Assembly (NCBI GenBank): GCA_020831825.1
Contig: JAFIFW010000012.1
Location: 186,001-250,000, forward strand
DNA length: 64,000 nucleotides
Reading direction: 5' to 3'
Source of the DNA: Methylophaga sp.
GTDB lineage: Bacteria; Pseudomonadota; Gammaproteobacteria; Nitrosococcales; Methylophagaceae
In this document: positions 1 to 9,620 of the stretch, piece by piece
How the letters are laid out: each line of letters begins with the position of its first letter
Numbering within the stretch: position 1 is the first letter of the stretch
Made by a program: the position numbers and the translations under genes
The notes under the pieces: generated by a model
The model's input: only the letters and a program-made list of their open reading frames with translations
Databases searched by the model: none
Told to the model about the DNA's origin: nothing

Positions 1-10
1 ACAGGCTACA

Positions 11-40
11 TTACCATTGACGCTGATTTATCTCTATAAT
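11..40 (+). promoter_or_regulatory. Possible rpiA promoter
   Basis: A perfect -10 hexamer TATAAT lies at 35-40. A weak -35 (TTACCA, 11-16) precedes it by 18 bases. The rpiA start codon follows 47 bases after the -10. The window begins just upstream, so other promoter elements could be missed. Confidence 0.4.
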
Positions 41-87
41 TGCGTCATTTATTCAGTCACTTTTTAGCGAATTTTAAGGAATCCACG

Positions 88-753
88 ATGAATGCAGATG
101 AAATGAAAAAACAAGCCGCATGGGCAGCCCTTGAATACATCACCACTGACGGCGTTGTTGGCGTAGGCACCGGTTCAACCGTTAATCATTTCATCGATGC
201 ACTGGCGACTATCAAACATCGCATCGAAGGTGCCGTGTCAAGCTCACATGCCTCAACACAACGCCTGAAAGACTACGGTATCGAAGTATTCGATCTGAAT
301 CAGGTCAACGAAGTCGCTGTCTATGTTGACGGCGCAGACGAATCAAACCATGCCCTGCAACTGATCAAAGGCGGCGGCGGTGCTCTGACCCGCGAAAAAA
401 TCATTGCCGCTGTCGCTGACAAGTTTGTCTGTATCGCAGACAGCTCCAAGCTGGTGGATGTATTGGGTAAATTCCCGCTGCCAGTCGAAGTCATTCCCAT
501 GTCACGAAGCTATGTTGCCCGCGAAATCGTCAAACTGGGCGGACAACCGGTCTATCGCGAAGGTGTGATCACCGACAATGGCAACGTCATTCTTGATGTA
601 CATGGCCTCGACATCATGGAGCCTATCAAGCTGGAAAAAACACTGAACGATATCGTCGGCGTAGTGACTAATGGCCTGTTCGCGATGCGCCCGGCCGATG
701 TACTGCTGCTGGGCAGCGAAAACGGTACACAAACAGTTTTAGCCAGCAAATAA
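88..753 (+). CDS. rpiA: Ribose-5-phosphate isomerase A
   Basis: Interconverts ribose 5-phosphate and ribulose 5-phosphate in the cytosolic pentose phosphate pathway; in a ribulose-monophosphate methylotroph it would also help regenerate the formaldehyde acceptor (inference). The 221-residue product is the usual size (about 219 in E. coli). It keeps the GVGTGST phosphate loop (residues 25-31), the DGADE motif with Asp81 and Asp84, and the [11 protein letters not shown] stretch with the expected catalytic Glu103. I chose the ATG at 88 because AAGGA sits 7 bases upstream and the N-terminus then matches the family. An upstream in-frame start at 40 would add 16 atypical residues. It stands alone, with a hairpin and the lipoprotein-export genes downstream. 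Confidence 0.97.
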   Translation: MNADEMKKQAAWAALEYITTDGVVGVGTGSTVNHFIDALATIKHRIEGAVSSSHASTQRLKDYGIEVFDLNQVNEVAVYVDGADESNHALQLIKGGGGALTREKIIAAVADKFVCIADSSKLVDVLGKFPLPVEVIPMSRSYVAREIVKLGGQPVYREGVITDNGNVILDVHGLDIMEPIKLEKTLNDIVGVVTNGLFAMRPADVLLLGSENGTQTVLASK

Positions 754-760
754 ACCTACC

Positions 761-780
761 GTCAGGCATGTTCGCCTGAC
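761..780 (+). repeat. Intergenic hairpin between rpiA and lolC
   Basis: A perfect 7-bp inverted repeat (GTCAGGC / GCCTGAC) with a 6-base loop lies between the rpiA stop and the lolC start. No T-run follows, so it is not a clear intrinsic terminator. It could stabilise the rpiA message or act as a weak terminator. Confidence 0.4.
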
Positions 781-796
781 CAACTGAGTCGAGTTT

Positions 797-2044
797 ATGT
801 TCAGACCTCTTAGCGTCTATATCGGTGCCCGCTATACGCGGGCCAAACGCCGTAATCATTTCATTTCATTTATCTCACTCACCTCAATGCTGGGAGTGGC
901 ACTGGGTGTCACCGCACTTATTACAGTGTTATCGGTGATGAATGGTTTCGAAAAAGAATTACGGGAACGCATTCTGGGCATGACCTCGCACGCGATTGTC
1001 ACTGGTTCGGATTCAACACTCACTGACTGGCAATCACTGCAAGCTCGCATTCAGGGCTTCCCTAATCTGGTTGATTCGGCACCTTTTGTAGAAGGACAGG
1101 CCATGCTCAGTCAGGGCAGTCGGGTTCGCGGCACCATGTTGCGTGGGGTTGACCCCGCGCTCGAGCCCCGCGTTTCAACCATCGGCGAAAAAATGATTCA
1201 GGGACATCTGGATAATCTGCAGCCGGGCAGCTACGGCATTATTCTTGGCAAAGATCTGGCTATTGCGATGGGTGTTGCCACTGGTGACAAAATCACCCTG
1301 ATTACCCCCCACGTCTCTCCGACTCCGGCAGGTGTCATCCCAAGGCTGAAACGTCTGGATGTTGTCGGTGTATTTGAAATCGGTATGTATGAGTACGACA
1401 GCAGCATGGCGATCATGAACATCGAGGATGCTGCTGTATTGTTTCGTATTCCAGGTAAAGTCAGTGGCCTGAGACTGGAGTTAAGTGATGTCTATGCCGC
1501 CCCAAGGTTGACGCGGGAGTTGATGCAAACACTGCCGCCAGAGTACCGTGCCGCTGACTGGACATTTCAACATGCCAACTTTTTCCGCGCGCTCAAAACC
1601 GAAAAAACCGTCATGTTTGTCATTCTGATGCTGATTGTCGCAGTAGCGGCTTTCAACATTGTTTCTACCCTGGTGATGATGGTGACCGACAAACAATCCG
1701 ATATTGCGATTTTGAGAACGCTGGGCATGCCGCCGAGTGGCATCATGCAAATTTTTATTATTCAGGGAATTGTGATCGGGCTTATCGGCACAATAATCGG
1801 GGTGATTGGCGGCGTCGCACTAGCTCTGAACATCGAACACCTGATTGCCAGCATCGAGCAAATGCTCGGTTATCAATTCCTGCCCGCCGATGTTTATTAC
1901 ATCAGCACGCTGCCCTCTGATTTGCGCTGGGATGACGTCACAACCGTCGCCATAGCCGCATTCATCCTGTCTGTTATTTCAACTCTTTACCCATCCTGGC
2001 GCGCAGCTCAGGTAAGACCAGCCGAGGCACTTCGTTATGACTAA
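797..2044 (+). CDS. lolC: Lipoprotein-releasing ABC permease, LolC/LolE/LolF family
   Basis: Inner-membrane permease of the Lol system, which extracts outer-membrane lipoproteins from the inner membrane and hands them to LolA. The 415-residue protein has the MacB/FtsX layout: an N-terminal membrane helix (about residues 28-50), a periplasmic domain of about 200 residues, and three C-terminal helices (about 272-400). Its N-terminus has the Lol-type pattern [20 protein letters not shown]. It overlaps lolD by 8 bases, so the two are translationally coupled. No second lolE-type permease follows lolD. The protein may therefore act as a homodimer (LolF type), or lolE may lie elsewhere. The symbol lolC is a family-level choice. 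Confidence 0.93.
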   Translation: MFRPLSVYIGARYTRAKRRNHFISFISLTSMLGVALGVTALITVLSVMNGFEKELRERILGMTSHAIVTGSDSTLTDWQSLQARIQGFPNLVDSAPFVEGQAMLSQGSRVRGTMLRGVDPALEPRVSTIGEKMIQGHLDNLQPGSYGIILGKDLAIAMGVATGDKITLITPHVSPTPAGVIPRLKRLDVVGVFEIGMYEYDSSMAIMNIEDAAVLFRIPGKVSGLRLELSDVYAAPRLTRELMQTLPPEYRAADWTFQHANFFRALKTEKTVMFVILMLIVAVAAFNIVSTLVMMVTDKQSDIAILRTLGMPPSGIMQIFIIQGIVIGLIGTIIGVIGGVALALNIEHLIASIEQMLGYQFLPADVYYISTLPSDLRWDDVTTVAIAAFILSVISTLYPSWRAAQVRPAEALRYD

Positions 2045-2723
2045 TAAGACAGTCTTATCCTGCCAGTCACTGAGCAAATCCTTTGTTGACGGTGGCTTAC
2101 AGACTGAAGTGCTCAAAGGAGTTGATCTGTCTATTCAGGCATCAGATCGACTGGCTATCGTTGGCAGTTCCGGTTCAGGCAAAAGCACCTTGTTACATCT
2201 GCTTGGCGGCCTTGACACTCCGTCCGAGGGTGATGTGTTCATTCAGGGACAGGCCATCAGCAAATTATCGGTCAATGCGCTCAGCCAGCTGCGCAATCAG
2301 GCCCTTGGCTTTGTTTATCAGTTTCATCATCTGCTGCCTGAATTTACGGCGGTTGAAAATGTAGCCATTCCACTGGTGATCGCCGGGCAGAAACCGTCAG
2401 TTGCCCAAAAAGAAGCTGCTGAGCTGCTCAATCGTGTTGGCTTGTCTCATCGATTGACACACAAGCCGGGTGAATTGTCAGGCGGCGAACGGCAACGTGC
2501 GGCACTGGCACGAGCGCTGATCACAAAACCTGCCTGCCTACTGGCTGATGAGCCGACCGGCAATCTGGATCACCGAACCGCTGAGGGAATTTTTGACTTG
2601 ATGATGGAGCTCAATGCCCAATCAGGCACGGCACTGGTCATTGTGACTCACGATAATGGTCTGGCCAAACGCATGGACAAAACACTGACGCTGATGGATG
2701 GTGAATTGGCTACTTCGGACTAG
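2037..2723 (+). CDS. lolD: Lipoprotein-releasing system ATP-binding protein LolD
   Basis: ATPase that powers lipoprotein extraction by the permease encoded just upstream. The 228 residues carry Walker [10 protein letters not shown] (43-51), the signature LSGGERQR (147-154) and Walker B CLLADEP (167-173), followed by the GNLD typical of the LolD/MacB/FtsE group. Start ATG 2037 overlaps the permease stop by 8 bases. The gene is followed by a convergent DUF2062 gene, so the operon ends here. It could be confused with MacB-type ATPases, but pairing with a LolC/E-type permease settles the call. Confidence 0.96.
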   Translation: MTNKTVLSCQSLSKSFVDGGLQTEVLKGVDLSIQASDRLAIVGSSGSGKSTLLHLLGGLDTPSEGDVFIQGQAISKLSVNALSQLRNQALGFVYQFHHLLPEFTAVENVAIPLVIAGQKPSVAQKEAAELLNRVGLSHRLTHKPGELSGGERQRAALARALITKPACLLADEPTGNLDHRTAEGIFDLMMELNAQSGTALVIVTHDNGLAKRMDKTLTLMDGELATSD

Positions 2724-2768
2724 GACTTGTAACTTTTTAGGCTGTTAGCGCTCAAGCAACAACACCGC

Positions 2769-3299
2769 TTAGGATTTATCACCGCGGCGATTACGTTGCA
2801 GTCGTTGCAACCAGCTGCGAATCACCACCAGCCGCCAGACCAGCCTGACAAATATAATCCCTGCCAGCGCTGCCAGTAGGCCGTTGATAAAACTGCCCAG
2901 CAATAAGGGCTTCCAGATCAGCAAAAACTCACCGGTAAACCATTCCAGTGACAAGTTGAAGCGATAAGACCCCGGGGGAATTTCCAGAATCCAGGCACCC
3001 AACCGATAAGACGTGTAAAAAATCGGTACAAACGTAAATGGATTGGAAATCCACACAGCCATCACTGCGATTGGCAAATTGACACGCAGCCAGATGCACA
3101 GTGCTGCCGCAACGACCATCTGACCAATCATCGGCATTACCCCGAGAAACAGGCCTATCGCCAAACCACCCGCCACGGAACGACGATTTAGATGCCACAG
3201 CCTGGGCTCTGTCAGTCGGGCACCAAAACGCTGCAAATGCGGATGCTCGCGCATTTTTGCGTGATCTGGCATGATGCTTTTCAGGAATTTGCGAGGCAT
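2769..3299 (-). CDS. DUF2062 family membrane protein
   Basis: A 176-residue membrane protein of the DUF2062 family, which is widespread in Proteobacteria and has no firmly assigned reaction. The sequence shows the family pattern: a basic N-terminus, the helix GGLAIGLFLGVMPMIGQ (about 45-61) running into a second helix, the conserved WISNPFTFVPIFY stretch (about 83-95), and a C-terminal helix near 130-160 before an Arg/Lys-rich tail. It is transcribed away from comEC, with only 45 bases between the two starts, and converges on lolD. The company of envelope genes suggests a membrane role, but no function can be stated. Confidence 0.85.
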   Translation of the reverse strand: MPRKFLKSIMPDHAKMREHPHLQRFGARLTEPRLWHLNRRSVAGGLAIGLFLGVMPMIGQMVVAAALCIWLRVNLPIAVMAVWISNPFTFVPIFYTSYRLGAWILEIPPGSYRFNLSLEWFTGEFLLIWKPLLLGSFINGLLAALAGIIFVRLVWRLVVIRSWLQRLQRNRRGDKS

Positions 3300-3344
3300 G
3301 ATGTCTCAGCATGGATGGTTAATCGGCCGTCATTATAGGGATAT

Positions 3345-5603
3345 ATGATTAAAAGCGCCATTGCCTTTGTTGCTGGCTGTATATCAGTTTTACAGCTGGC
3401 GGTTTTGCCTGATTCGATCTGGCTTTTGCCAGCGATCATCATATTATTGCTGAGCCTGTGGCTCAGACAAACCCTCTTGTTTTGTTTCACCTTTGCTGTC
3501 ATTTGGACCTGTTTTCACAGTCAACTGCGTCTGACGGATCAGCTTGCCAGTGACCTGCAAGGCCAGGATCTGCAGATCACTGGCGTGATTGCATCCGTCC
3601 CTCAACGGGAAGGACGACGTCTTCGTTTTGAATTCAAACCAGACCAGCAAATACCCGTCTCAAAAATCCGCTTGAACTGGTATCAGATACCCGATGTTGT
3701 GCCTGCCGCAGGTGAGCGTTGGCAATTAACTGTACGCCTCAGACAGCCATTCGGCATGCAAAATCCCGGCGCCTTCGACTATGAAGGCTGGCTGTTTCGG
3801 GAAGGCATCGCTGCCACAGGTTACGTCAGACCAGATCCAGCCAATAGTCTGCTGGAAACAGCTGCCAGATATTCAGTTAATCACCTGCGCATGCAGATTG
3901 CCGAGCGACTGCAACAACTAGGCAACTCTGAACTGACGCCTTTGCTGCAAGGTTTATCTGTTGGCCTGCGTGATCAAATGACCACAGAACAATGGCAAAT
4001 ACTGCAAAAAACTGGCACCAGTCATCTGCTGGCGATTTCCGGATTGCATATTGGCCTCGCGGCAGGCATCGGATTTTTTATCGGCCGCTGGTTGTGGTCT
4101 TTAAGCAGCCGACGTTTGCTCAGCATGCCGGCCATGCATGCAGGTGCCGTTTCAGCAGTGCTGTTTGCACTGGTTTATGCATTGCTAGCCGGACTGTCAA
4201 TCCCAACCCAGCGAGCACTTGTCATGATCTCGGTGATGATGTTGTCACTACTACTTGGCCGGAAAGCGTTCAGTTTGCAGACGCTTGCACTAAGCATGAT
4301 TATCGTGACCTTGATTGACCCATTTTCAGTGCTGTCCGCAGGGTTCTGGCTTTCTTATGCAGCCGTGTTCATTATCATCTTTGTGACACGCAATCACACA
4401 CCCGCTCTGAAAAAACAATGGTTGAAAATTCACCTCTGGATTGCACTCGGCTTGTCTCCACTGTTAATGCTGTTTTTTCAACAAACATCACTGATTGCAC
4501 CGGTGGCTAATCTGCTGGCAGTGCCGGTGGTCAGTTTGCTGGTGGTACCACTTCTGTTATTGACGATTGTAATGTTCGCTATATCCGAGAGTCTTGCCAC
4601 CCTTTTACTGAAACTTGTGCTTTGGCTGATGGAGTACTTGTGGCGATGGCTGGACTGGTTGGCCGCCAGTCCAATAGCGACCTGGGAGGTGCCTCACATG
4701 CCTATTAGCATTATATTGCTGTTATGTGCTGTAACCTTAATGTTGTTGTCCCCCAAAGGCTTACCTGCACGCTGGCTTGGCCTGACAGGCTTGTTACCTC
4801 TGCTGTTATGGCAAGCTGACCGACCGGCAGATGACGAATTCTGGTTGACGATGCTGGATGTCGGCCAGGGTCTGTCGGTAGTCATTCATACTGCTAACCA
4901 TAGTCTGGTTTTCGATACCGGACCCCGTTTTGGCAGCAACTTCAATACTGGCGACGCTGCGGTGTTGCCATATCTTGACTTTAGAGGCACACGCAAACTG
5001 GACGTACTGATGATTAGTCATGGTGATAATGATCATATTGGCGGAGCCGAAGCAGTGATCAGACAAATTCCGGTGGAACGTATTCTCACCGGTACAGAAG
5101 AATCACTGACCAATGCCAAACGATGTCATGCAGGTCAAAGTTGGCAATGGGATGAAGTGTTATTTGAGGTGCTCCACCCACCTCAAAATTGGCAAGCAAA
5201 GTCCAACGAAATGTCATGTGTGCTCAAAATCAGCAATCGGCACGGCAGCGTTTTACTGACCGGAGATATAGAGTCAAGAGCTGAAAGACTCTTGCTGCAA
5301 ACACAGTCAACCAAACTGAATGCCAGCGTATTGCAGGTACCCCACCATGGCAGCAGAAGCTCATCCAGTGAGGCATTTATTTCGGCAGTAGATCCCGAAG
5401 CCGCCTGGATCGCCAGCGCTTATCGCAATCGCTGGCAATTTCCTCATGAAATCGTCAGGCAACGCTACCAGGATCACGGAGTTGAGCTTTTCAACACAGC
5501 AGACAGTGGAGCGTTATTGATGCGATTTGATGGACAGCAGCAACCTCCTGTTCGCTGGCGACTCCATGCCAGACGCCTGTGGACAGCTGACGCTACTGAA
5601 TGA
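3345..5603 (+). CDS. comEC: ComEC/Rec2 DNA-uptake channel protein
   Basis: Inner-membrane channel for single-stranded DNA entry during natural transformation. The 752-residue protein has the full three-part architecture: an N-terminal DUF4131/OB-like region after the first helices (about 60-160), the polytopic competence domain (about 200-480), and a C-terminal metallo-beta-lactamase-like domain. The last contains SHGDNDHIGG (558-567) and a later VPHHGSRSS motif, both expected of a metal-binding nuclease-like fold. It begins the envelope operon and is followed after 53 bases by exbB, an order also seen in Pseudomonas. A comF-like gene lies at 35963, but whether the strain is transformable cannot be read from this window. 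Confidence 0.95.
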   Translation: MIKSAIAFVAGCISVLQLAVLPDSIWLLPAIIILLLSLWLRQTLLFCFTFAVIWTCFHSQLRLTDQLASDLQGQDLQITGVIASVPQREGRRLRFEFKPDQQIPVSKIRLNWYQIPDVVPAAGERWQLTVRLRQPFGMQNPGAFDYEGWLFREGIAATGYVRPDPANSLLETAARYSVNHLRMQIAERLQQLGNSELTPLLQGLSVGLRDQMTTEQWQILQKTGTSHLLAISGLHIGLAAGIGFFIGRWLWSLSSRRLLSMPAMHAGAVSAVLFALVYALLAGLSIPTQRALVMISVMMLSLLLGRKAFSLQTLALSMIIVTLIDPFSVLSAGFWLSYAAVFIIIFVTRNHTPALKKQWLKIHLWIALGLSPLLMLFFQQTSLIAPVANLLAVPVVSLLVVPLLLLTIVMFAISESLATLLLKLVLWLMEYLWRWLDWLAASPIATWEVPHMPISIILLLCAVTLMLLSPKGLPARWLGLTGLLPLLLWQADRPADDEFWLTMLDVGQGLSVVIHTANHSLVFDTGPRFGSNFNTGDAAVLPYLDFRGTRKLDVLMISHGDNDHIGGAEAVIRQIPVERILTGTEESLTNAKRCHAGQSWQWDEVLFEVLHPPQNWQAKSNEMSCVLKISNRHGSVLLTGDIESRAERLLLQTQSTKLNASVLQVPHHGSRSSSSEAFISAVDPEAAWIASAYRNRWQFPHEIVRQRYQDHGVELFNTADSGALLMRFDGQQQPPVRWRLHARRLWTADATE

Positions 5604-5656
5604 CACAAAATTCACGTATCATGAGCAGATTATTCTGATTGCAGGACTGAAACACT

Positions 5657-6292
5657 ATGCTGGAGCTATTCAAGGCAGGTGGCTGGTTAATGCTGCCATT
5701 GTTTGCCTGTTCGGTCATCGCCATTGCTATCATCGCAGAGCGCTTCTGGAGTTTGCAGCAAAAGCGCATCGCCCCACCCGGATTGATCACTCAGATCTGG
5801 CAATGGTTACATTACAACCAGGTGGATCAGGCAAGAATTGTCTCGCTACAGCAAAACTCGCCACTGGGCCAGATACTGGCCGCCGGATTGATTAACCGCA
5901 ACAGTCCCCGAGAAATTACCAAGGAAAGTATTGAAGATACCGGTCGACATGTCACCGTCGAGTTGGAAAGAAATCTCAATACCCTTGGCACCATCGCGGC
6001 CATTGCACCACTGATAGGTTTGCTTGGAACAGTTATCGGAATGATCAAGGTATTTGCAGTCATCACTACGGAAGGTGTTGGTAACCCTGAAGTATTAGCT
6101 GGCGGCATATCAGAAGCCTTGATCACTACGGCTACAGGCTTGGTCGTGGCTATTCCAGCAGTCATTTTTTATCGCTACTTTCGCGGCAAGGTCAATCGAC
6201 TGGTGGTCAGCATGGAAGAGCAAGCCATGAAACTGATTGAAATGCTGCACGGTGACCGAGAATTCGATCCAGACGCAGGCAATAACCAGTGA
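5657..6292 (+). CDS. exbB: ExbB/TolQ-type proton channel protein
   Basis: Part of an inner-membrane energy-transducing motor (ExbB-ExbD type) that uses the proton gradient. The 211-residue protein has one N-terminal helix (about 10-28), a cytoplasmic region, and two C-terminal helices in the MotA/TolQ/ExbB domain, including LGTIAAIAPLIGLLGTVIGMI (about 115-135) and the ITTATGLVVAIPAVIFY helix (about 156-172). Its stop overlaps the GTG start of exbD by 4 bases. The pair sits between comEC and msbA rather than with tonB or tolA. Its partner and task, whether TonB-type uptake or help for envelope export, are therefore open. Confidence 0.92.
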   Translation: MLELFKAGGWLMLPLFACSVIAIAIIAERFWSLQQKRIAPPGLITQIWQWLHYNQVDQARIVSLQQNSPLGQILAAGLINRNSPREITKESIEDTGRHVTVELERNLNTLGTIAAIAPLIGLLGTVIGMIKVFAVITTEGVGNPEVLAGGISEALITTATGLVVAIPAVIFYRYFRGKVNRLVVSMEEQAMKLIEMLHGDREFDPDAGNNQ

Positions 6293-6714
6293 AGTTACTG
6301 CCCAACAAACCTGAGGAACCGGATGTCAATCTGACCCCGATGATTGATGTGGTTTTTCTGCTGTTACTGTTCTTTATGGTTTCCACCAGTTTTGTACGCG
6401 AAAGCTCACTCAAAGTTGACTTGCCTGAAGCCAGTGGCGAACGACTTGAGACCACAGAATCTCCCGTTGATATTGTGATACAGGCCAACGGCCAGTTCCT
6501 GATTAACGATGAGGAGTTGAGCGAATTCTCCCGTGAACGATTACGGCAAGTGCTCAAAGACGTTGTAGGCGACCAGGCAGATCCGCACATTGTCATCAGC
6601 GCCGATGCCAGTGCTGAATATCAGCATGTTGTCACCGCCATGGATGTCGCCCAAATGTTAGGCTACACACGATTAACTCTGGCAACTCGCCAAACCATCA
6701 ACGAAACTCCATGA
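6289..6714 (+). CDS. exbD: ExbD/TolR family biopolymer transport protein
   Basis: Partner of the ExbB-like protein upstream. The 141 residues have a short cytoplasmic N-terminus, one helix starting in LTPMIDVVFLLLLFF (15-29) with the essential membrane Asp at residue 20, and a periplasmic domain. The start is GTG, overlapping the exbB stop as GTGA; the frame and the Asp-containing helix fix it. Its own stop overlaps the msbA start as ATGA, so exbB, exbD and msbA are translationally coupled. This ties the proton-driven motor to lipid A export in expression, if not in mechanism. Confidence 0.93.
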   Translation: MKLLPNKPEEPDVNLTPMIDVVFLLLLFFMVSTSFVRESSLKVDLPEASGERLETTESPVDIVIQANGQFLINDEELSEFSRERLRQVLKDVVGDQADPHIVISADASAEYQHVVTAMDVAQMLGYTRLTLATRQTINETP

Positions 6715-8465
6715 AACAATCTGCAATAGAAATGAGCGCTTTTGAACTTTACCGGCGCTTGCTCAAATACGTTAAACCCTACTGGCTGGCATTTGCCGCG
6801 GTCGTCGCAGCAATGGTGGTCTATGCCGGTACGCAGACCGGCATGGCAGCGATGATGAAACCGCTTATGGATGGCAGTTTTGTCGAACAGGATCCCACCA
6901 TTATCAAACTGGTGCCGATTGCGCTGATTGGCATCTTCATTATTCGCGGTATTTCAGACTTTCTGACTAACTACGGACTTGGCTGGATCGCCCGTAATGT
7001 CATTAAATCATTGCGCGAAGACATGTTTGACCGGTTGATCACCCTGCCCGCCAGTTTTTATGACAAAAGCTCATCGGGCCAGTTAATGTCCAAATTGCTT
7101 TACGATGTTGAACAAGTCGCCAGCGCCGCGACAGATGCCATCCTGAGCATCATTCGCGACTCAATGATTATCATCGGTTTACTGGCCTGGATGATTTATC
7201 TCAACGGCTTTCTGTCATTGATTATTCTGCTGACCACACCGATTATTGGTTTGATGGTCTACCAAGTAAGCAGTCGCTTTCGCCGCCTGAGTAAAAGCAT
7301 CCAGGACTCAATGGGCGAGGTCAGCCATGTATCCAGTGAAATCATCGATGGGCATCGTGAGGTCAAAACATTTGGCAGCCAACCTTATGAGATCAAACGC
7401 TTCGATAAGGTGAATCAACTGAATCGTCGCCAACGCATGAAAAAAATCGCTACCGATGCCATCAGCCAGCCACTGATTTCTTTCATCGCAGTGCTCGGAC
7501 TTGCCGTGGTGATTTATCTGGCAACCCTGCCGCAAATGCTGGAAAGCATCACTGTCGGTACTTTTATCTCTTTCATCACCGCCATGTTCATGATTCTGTC
7601 ACCACTGAAGAGTCTGACCAAGGTCAACTCCAAGTTGCAGGCAGGTATTGCCGCAGCAGAAAGTATTTTTGCACTAATTGATGAACAGCCAGAACAAGAA
7701 ACGGGTCGCAGAACACTTGGCCGGGTCGAGGGACGTATTGAATATGAAAACGTTGGTTTCAGTTACGATCGCAACAAAGGCAATGTGCTTAATCATATTT
7801 CCCTTAAAGTAGCGCCGGGACAAACCATTGCTTTTGTGGGTCATTCAGGCAGCGGTAAAACCACACTGGTAAGTCTCTTGGCACGTTTTTACAATCCCAC
7901 TGAAGGACGTATTCTGATTGACGGTATCGATTGCCAGGAAGTATTGCTGGCCGATCTTCGTAAACAAATTTCCCTTGTGAACCAGCAGGTTATTCTGTTT
8001 AACGACAGTATTGCCAACAACATCAGCTACGGTCAATCTGAGCCAGTCGAAGAAGCTCGCATCATTGAAGTCGCCAAAGCCGCTCATGCCTGGGACTTCA
8101 TCAGTAAACTGCCGGACGGCCTGAATACACAAGTTGGCGAAAATGGTGTGCTGCTCTCCGGCGGACAGCGTCAACGTCTCGCGATTGCCCGCGCTTTATT
8201 GAGAGATTCACCGATTCTGATTCTTGATGAAGCGACGGCCTCACTCGATACTGAAGCTGAAAGACATATTCAAGCAGCATTGGAAAACCTGATGCAGTCA
8301 CGAACCACCCTGGTGATTGCACATCGGCTGTCGACCATCGAGAAAGCAGACCAGATTATCGTGATGCACGATGGTGAAATCATCGAAACCGGCACACATC
8401 AGCAACTGCTGGCACTTAATCAACAGTACGCGCAATTGCACCGCCTGCAATTTCAGGATCGATAA
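6711..8465 (+). CDS. msbA: Lipid A export ATP-binding/permease protein MsbA
   Basis: ABC half-transporter that flips lipid A-core across the inner membrane. The 584-residue protein has a six-helix ABC membrane domain (about 20-320) and a nucleotide-binding domain with Walker A GHSGSGKTT (377-385), signature LSGGQRQRL (482-490) and Walker B ILILDEATA with the Asp-Glu pair at 506-507. Length and domain order match E. coli MsbA (582 residues). It lies directly before lpxK, the usual pairing, with 5 bases between the two genes. The nearest alternative would be a general multidrug exporter, but the lpxK/kdsB context makes MsbA the best call. Confidence 0.97.
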   Translation: MKQSAIEMSAFELYRRLLKYVKPYWLAFAAVVAAMVVYAGTQTGMAAMMKPLMDGSFVEQDPTIIKLVPIALIGIFIIRGISDFLTNYGLGWIARNVIKSLREDMFDRLITLPASFYDKSSSGQLMSKLLYDVEQVASAATDAILSIIRDSMIIIGLLAWMIYLNGFLSLIILLTTPIIGLMVYQVSSRFRRLSKSIQDSMGEVSHVSSEIIDGHREVKTFGSQPYEIKRFDKVNQLNRRQRMKKIATDAISQPLISFIAVLGLAVVIYLATLPQMLESITVGTFISFITAMFMILSPLKSLTKVNSKLQAGIAAAESIFALIDEQPEQETGRRTLGRVEGRIEYENVGFSYDRNKGNVLNHISLKVAPGQTIAFVGHSGSGKTTLVSLLARFYNPTEGRILIDGIDCQEVLLADLRKQISLVNQQVILFNDSIANNISYGQSEPVEEARIIEVAKAAHAWDFISKLPDGLNTQVGENGVLLSGGQRQRLAIARALLRDSPILILDEATASLDTEAERHIQAALENLMQSRTTLVIAHRLSTIEKADQIIVMHDGEIIETGTHQQLLALNQQYAQLHRLQFQDR

Positions 8466-8470
8466 CCACT

Positions 8471-9448
8471 ATGCAGTGGCTCAGTGAACGCTGGTACCGT
8501 CGATCACTGCTTGCAATGCTATTGTGGCCGCTCAGCCAGCTCTATCGAGGCCTTTTATTCTTGCGTCGCTCGGGCTATCAAGCAGGACTGATACAGCAAA
8601 AATCGCTGCCGGTTCCGGTCATTATCGTCGGCAATATCAATGTAGGCGGCACCGGCAAAAGCCCTTTTGTAATCTGGCTGACCAGACAACTCCACGAGTC
8701 GGGCTACCGTCCTGGCATTATTAGTCGCGGCTATGGCGGTGCGGGGCCATTTCCATTCGCAGTTCAAACCACCAGTCAGCCTGAGCAATGTGGTGACGAG
8801 CCGCTGATGATTCATCAACACACCGGTTATCCGGTGGTGGTGGATCCTGATCGCTTTCGAGCCGGACAATATTTGCTGGCCAATCAGTCTTGCGATGTCA
8901 TCATTGCTGATGATGGCCTGCAACATTATCGACTCGCCAGAGATATCGAAATTGTCGTAATTGACGGTGAACGCATGTTTGGCAATAATTTTTTACTGCC
9001 CGCAGGCCCTTTGCGCGAACCTGTCGATAGACTGAGAACCGTTGATTTTCTGGTATGCAACAGTGGCAATTATCCATCGGCGTTTCGAATGGATCTGAAA
9101 GCTAGCACAGCCATTAATTTGCTCAGCGGAGCGCATAAACCACTGACTTCATTTGCTGAACAGCCCTTGCATGCCGTGGCCGGCATTGGACATCCACAAC
9201 GGTTTTTTCAAATGCTTAGGGAGGCAGGTCTGTCGTTTGAAGAACATAGCTTTGCCGATCATCATGCCTACCAGCCATCTGATCTCACTTTCTCCGACTC
9301 AAGTCCAATACTGATGACCGAGAAAGATGCGGTAAAATGCCGCTCGTTTGCCACCACCAACATGTGGTATTTGCCGATCGAGGCGGATCTTCCTGCCCTG
9401 CTGAAAGACAATATCTGCGAAAAACTGAGGAATCTGAACCATGGATAA
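8471..9448 (+). CDS. lpxK: Tetraacyldisaccharide 4'-kinase
   Basis: Phosphorylates the 4' position of the tetraacyldisaccharide to give lipid IVA, on the cytoplasmic face of the inner membrane. The 325 residues carry an N-terminal membrane-associated helix (about 12-32), the P-loop [12 protein letters not shown] (54-65) and the LpxK-typical DDGLQHYRL motif (147-155). Length is normal (E. coli 328). The 3' end overlaps the next small gene by 8 bases, so translation is coupled. Together with msbA and kdsB it forms a lipopolysaccharide core/lipid A supply operon. Confidence 0.97.
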   Translation: MQWLSERWYRRSLLAMLLWPLSQLYRGLLFLRRSGYQAGLIQQKSLPVPVIIVGNINVGGTGKSPFVIWLTRQLHESGYRPGIISRGYGGAGPFPFAVQTTSQPEQCGDEPLMIHQHTGYPVVVDPDRFRAGQYLLANQSCDVIIADDGLQHYRLARDIEIVVIDGERMFGNNFLLPAGPLREPVDRLRTVDFLVCNSGNYPSAFRMDLKASTAINLLSGAHKPLTSFAEQPLHAVAGIGHPQRFFQMLREAGLSFEEHSFADHHAYQPSDLTFSDSSPILMTEKDAVKCRSFATTNMWYLPIEADLPALLKDNICEKLRNLNHG

Positions 9449-9620
9449 TCGCCTGCTCGACATTCTGGCTTGCCCTGTTTGCAAAGGCAGTCTGAACTAT
9501 CACAAAACCGAACAGGAATTGGTGTGCCCAGCATGTCGACTGGCATACCCGATCAAAGATGATATTCCGGTGATGCTGCCAGAAGAAGCTCGAGAACTCT
9601 CTGCGGAAGAATCTGCCTGA
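9441..9620 (+). CDS. ycaR: Trm112/YcaR-family small zinc-ribbon-like protein
   Basis: A 59-residue protein of the Trm112 (UPF0434/YcaR) family. It contains two CxxC pairs (ACPVCK, Cys11 and Cys14; CPACR, Cys29 and Cys32) and the family signature [13 protein letters not shown] (35-47). In eukaryotes and archaea Trm112 activates methyltransferases. The role of the bacterial members is not settled. The ATG at 9441 lies inside the end of lpxK, and the TGA overlaps the kdsB ATG by one base. This lpxK-ycaR-kdsB placement is conserved in enteric and related bacteria and supports the call despite the small size. Confidence 0.93.
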   Translation: MDNRLLDILACPVCKGSLNYHKTEQELVCPACRLAYPIKDDIPVMLPEEARELSAEESA

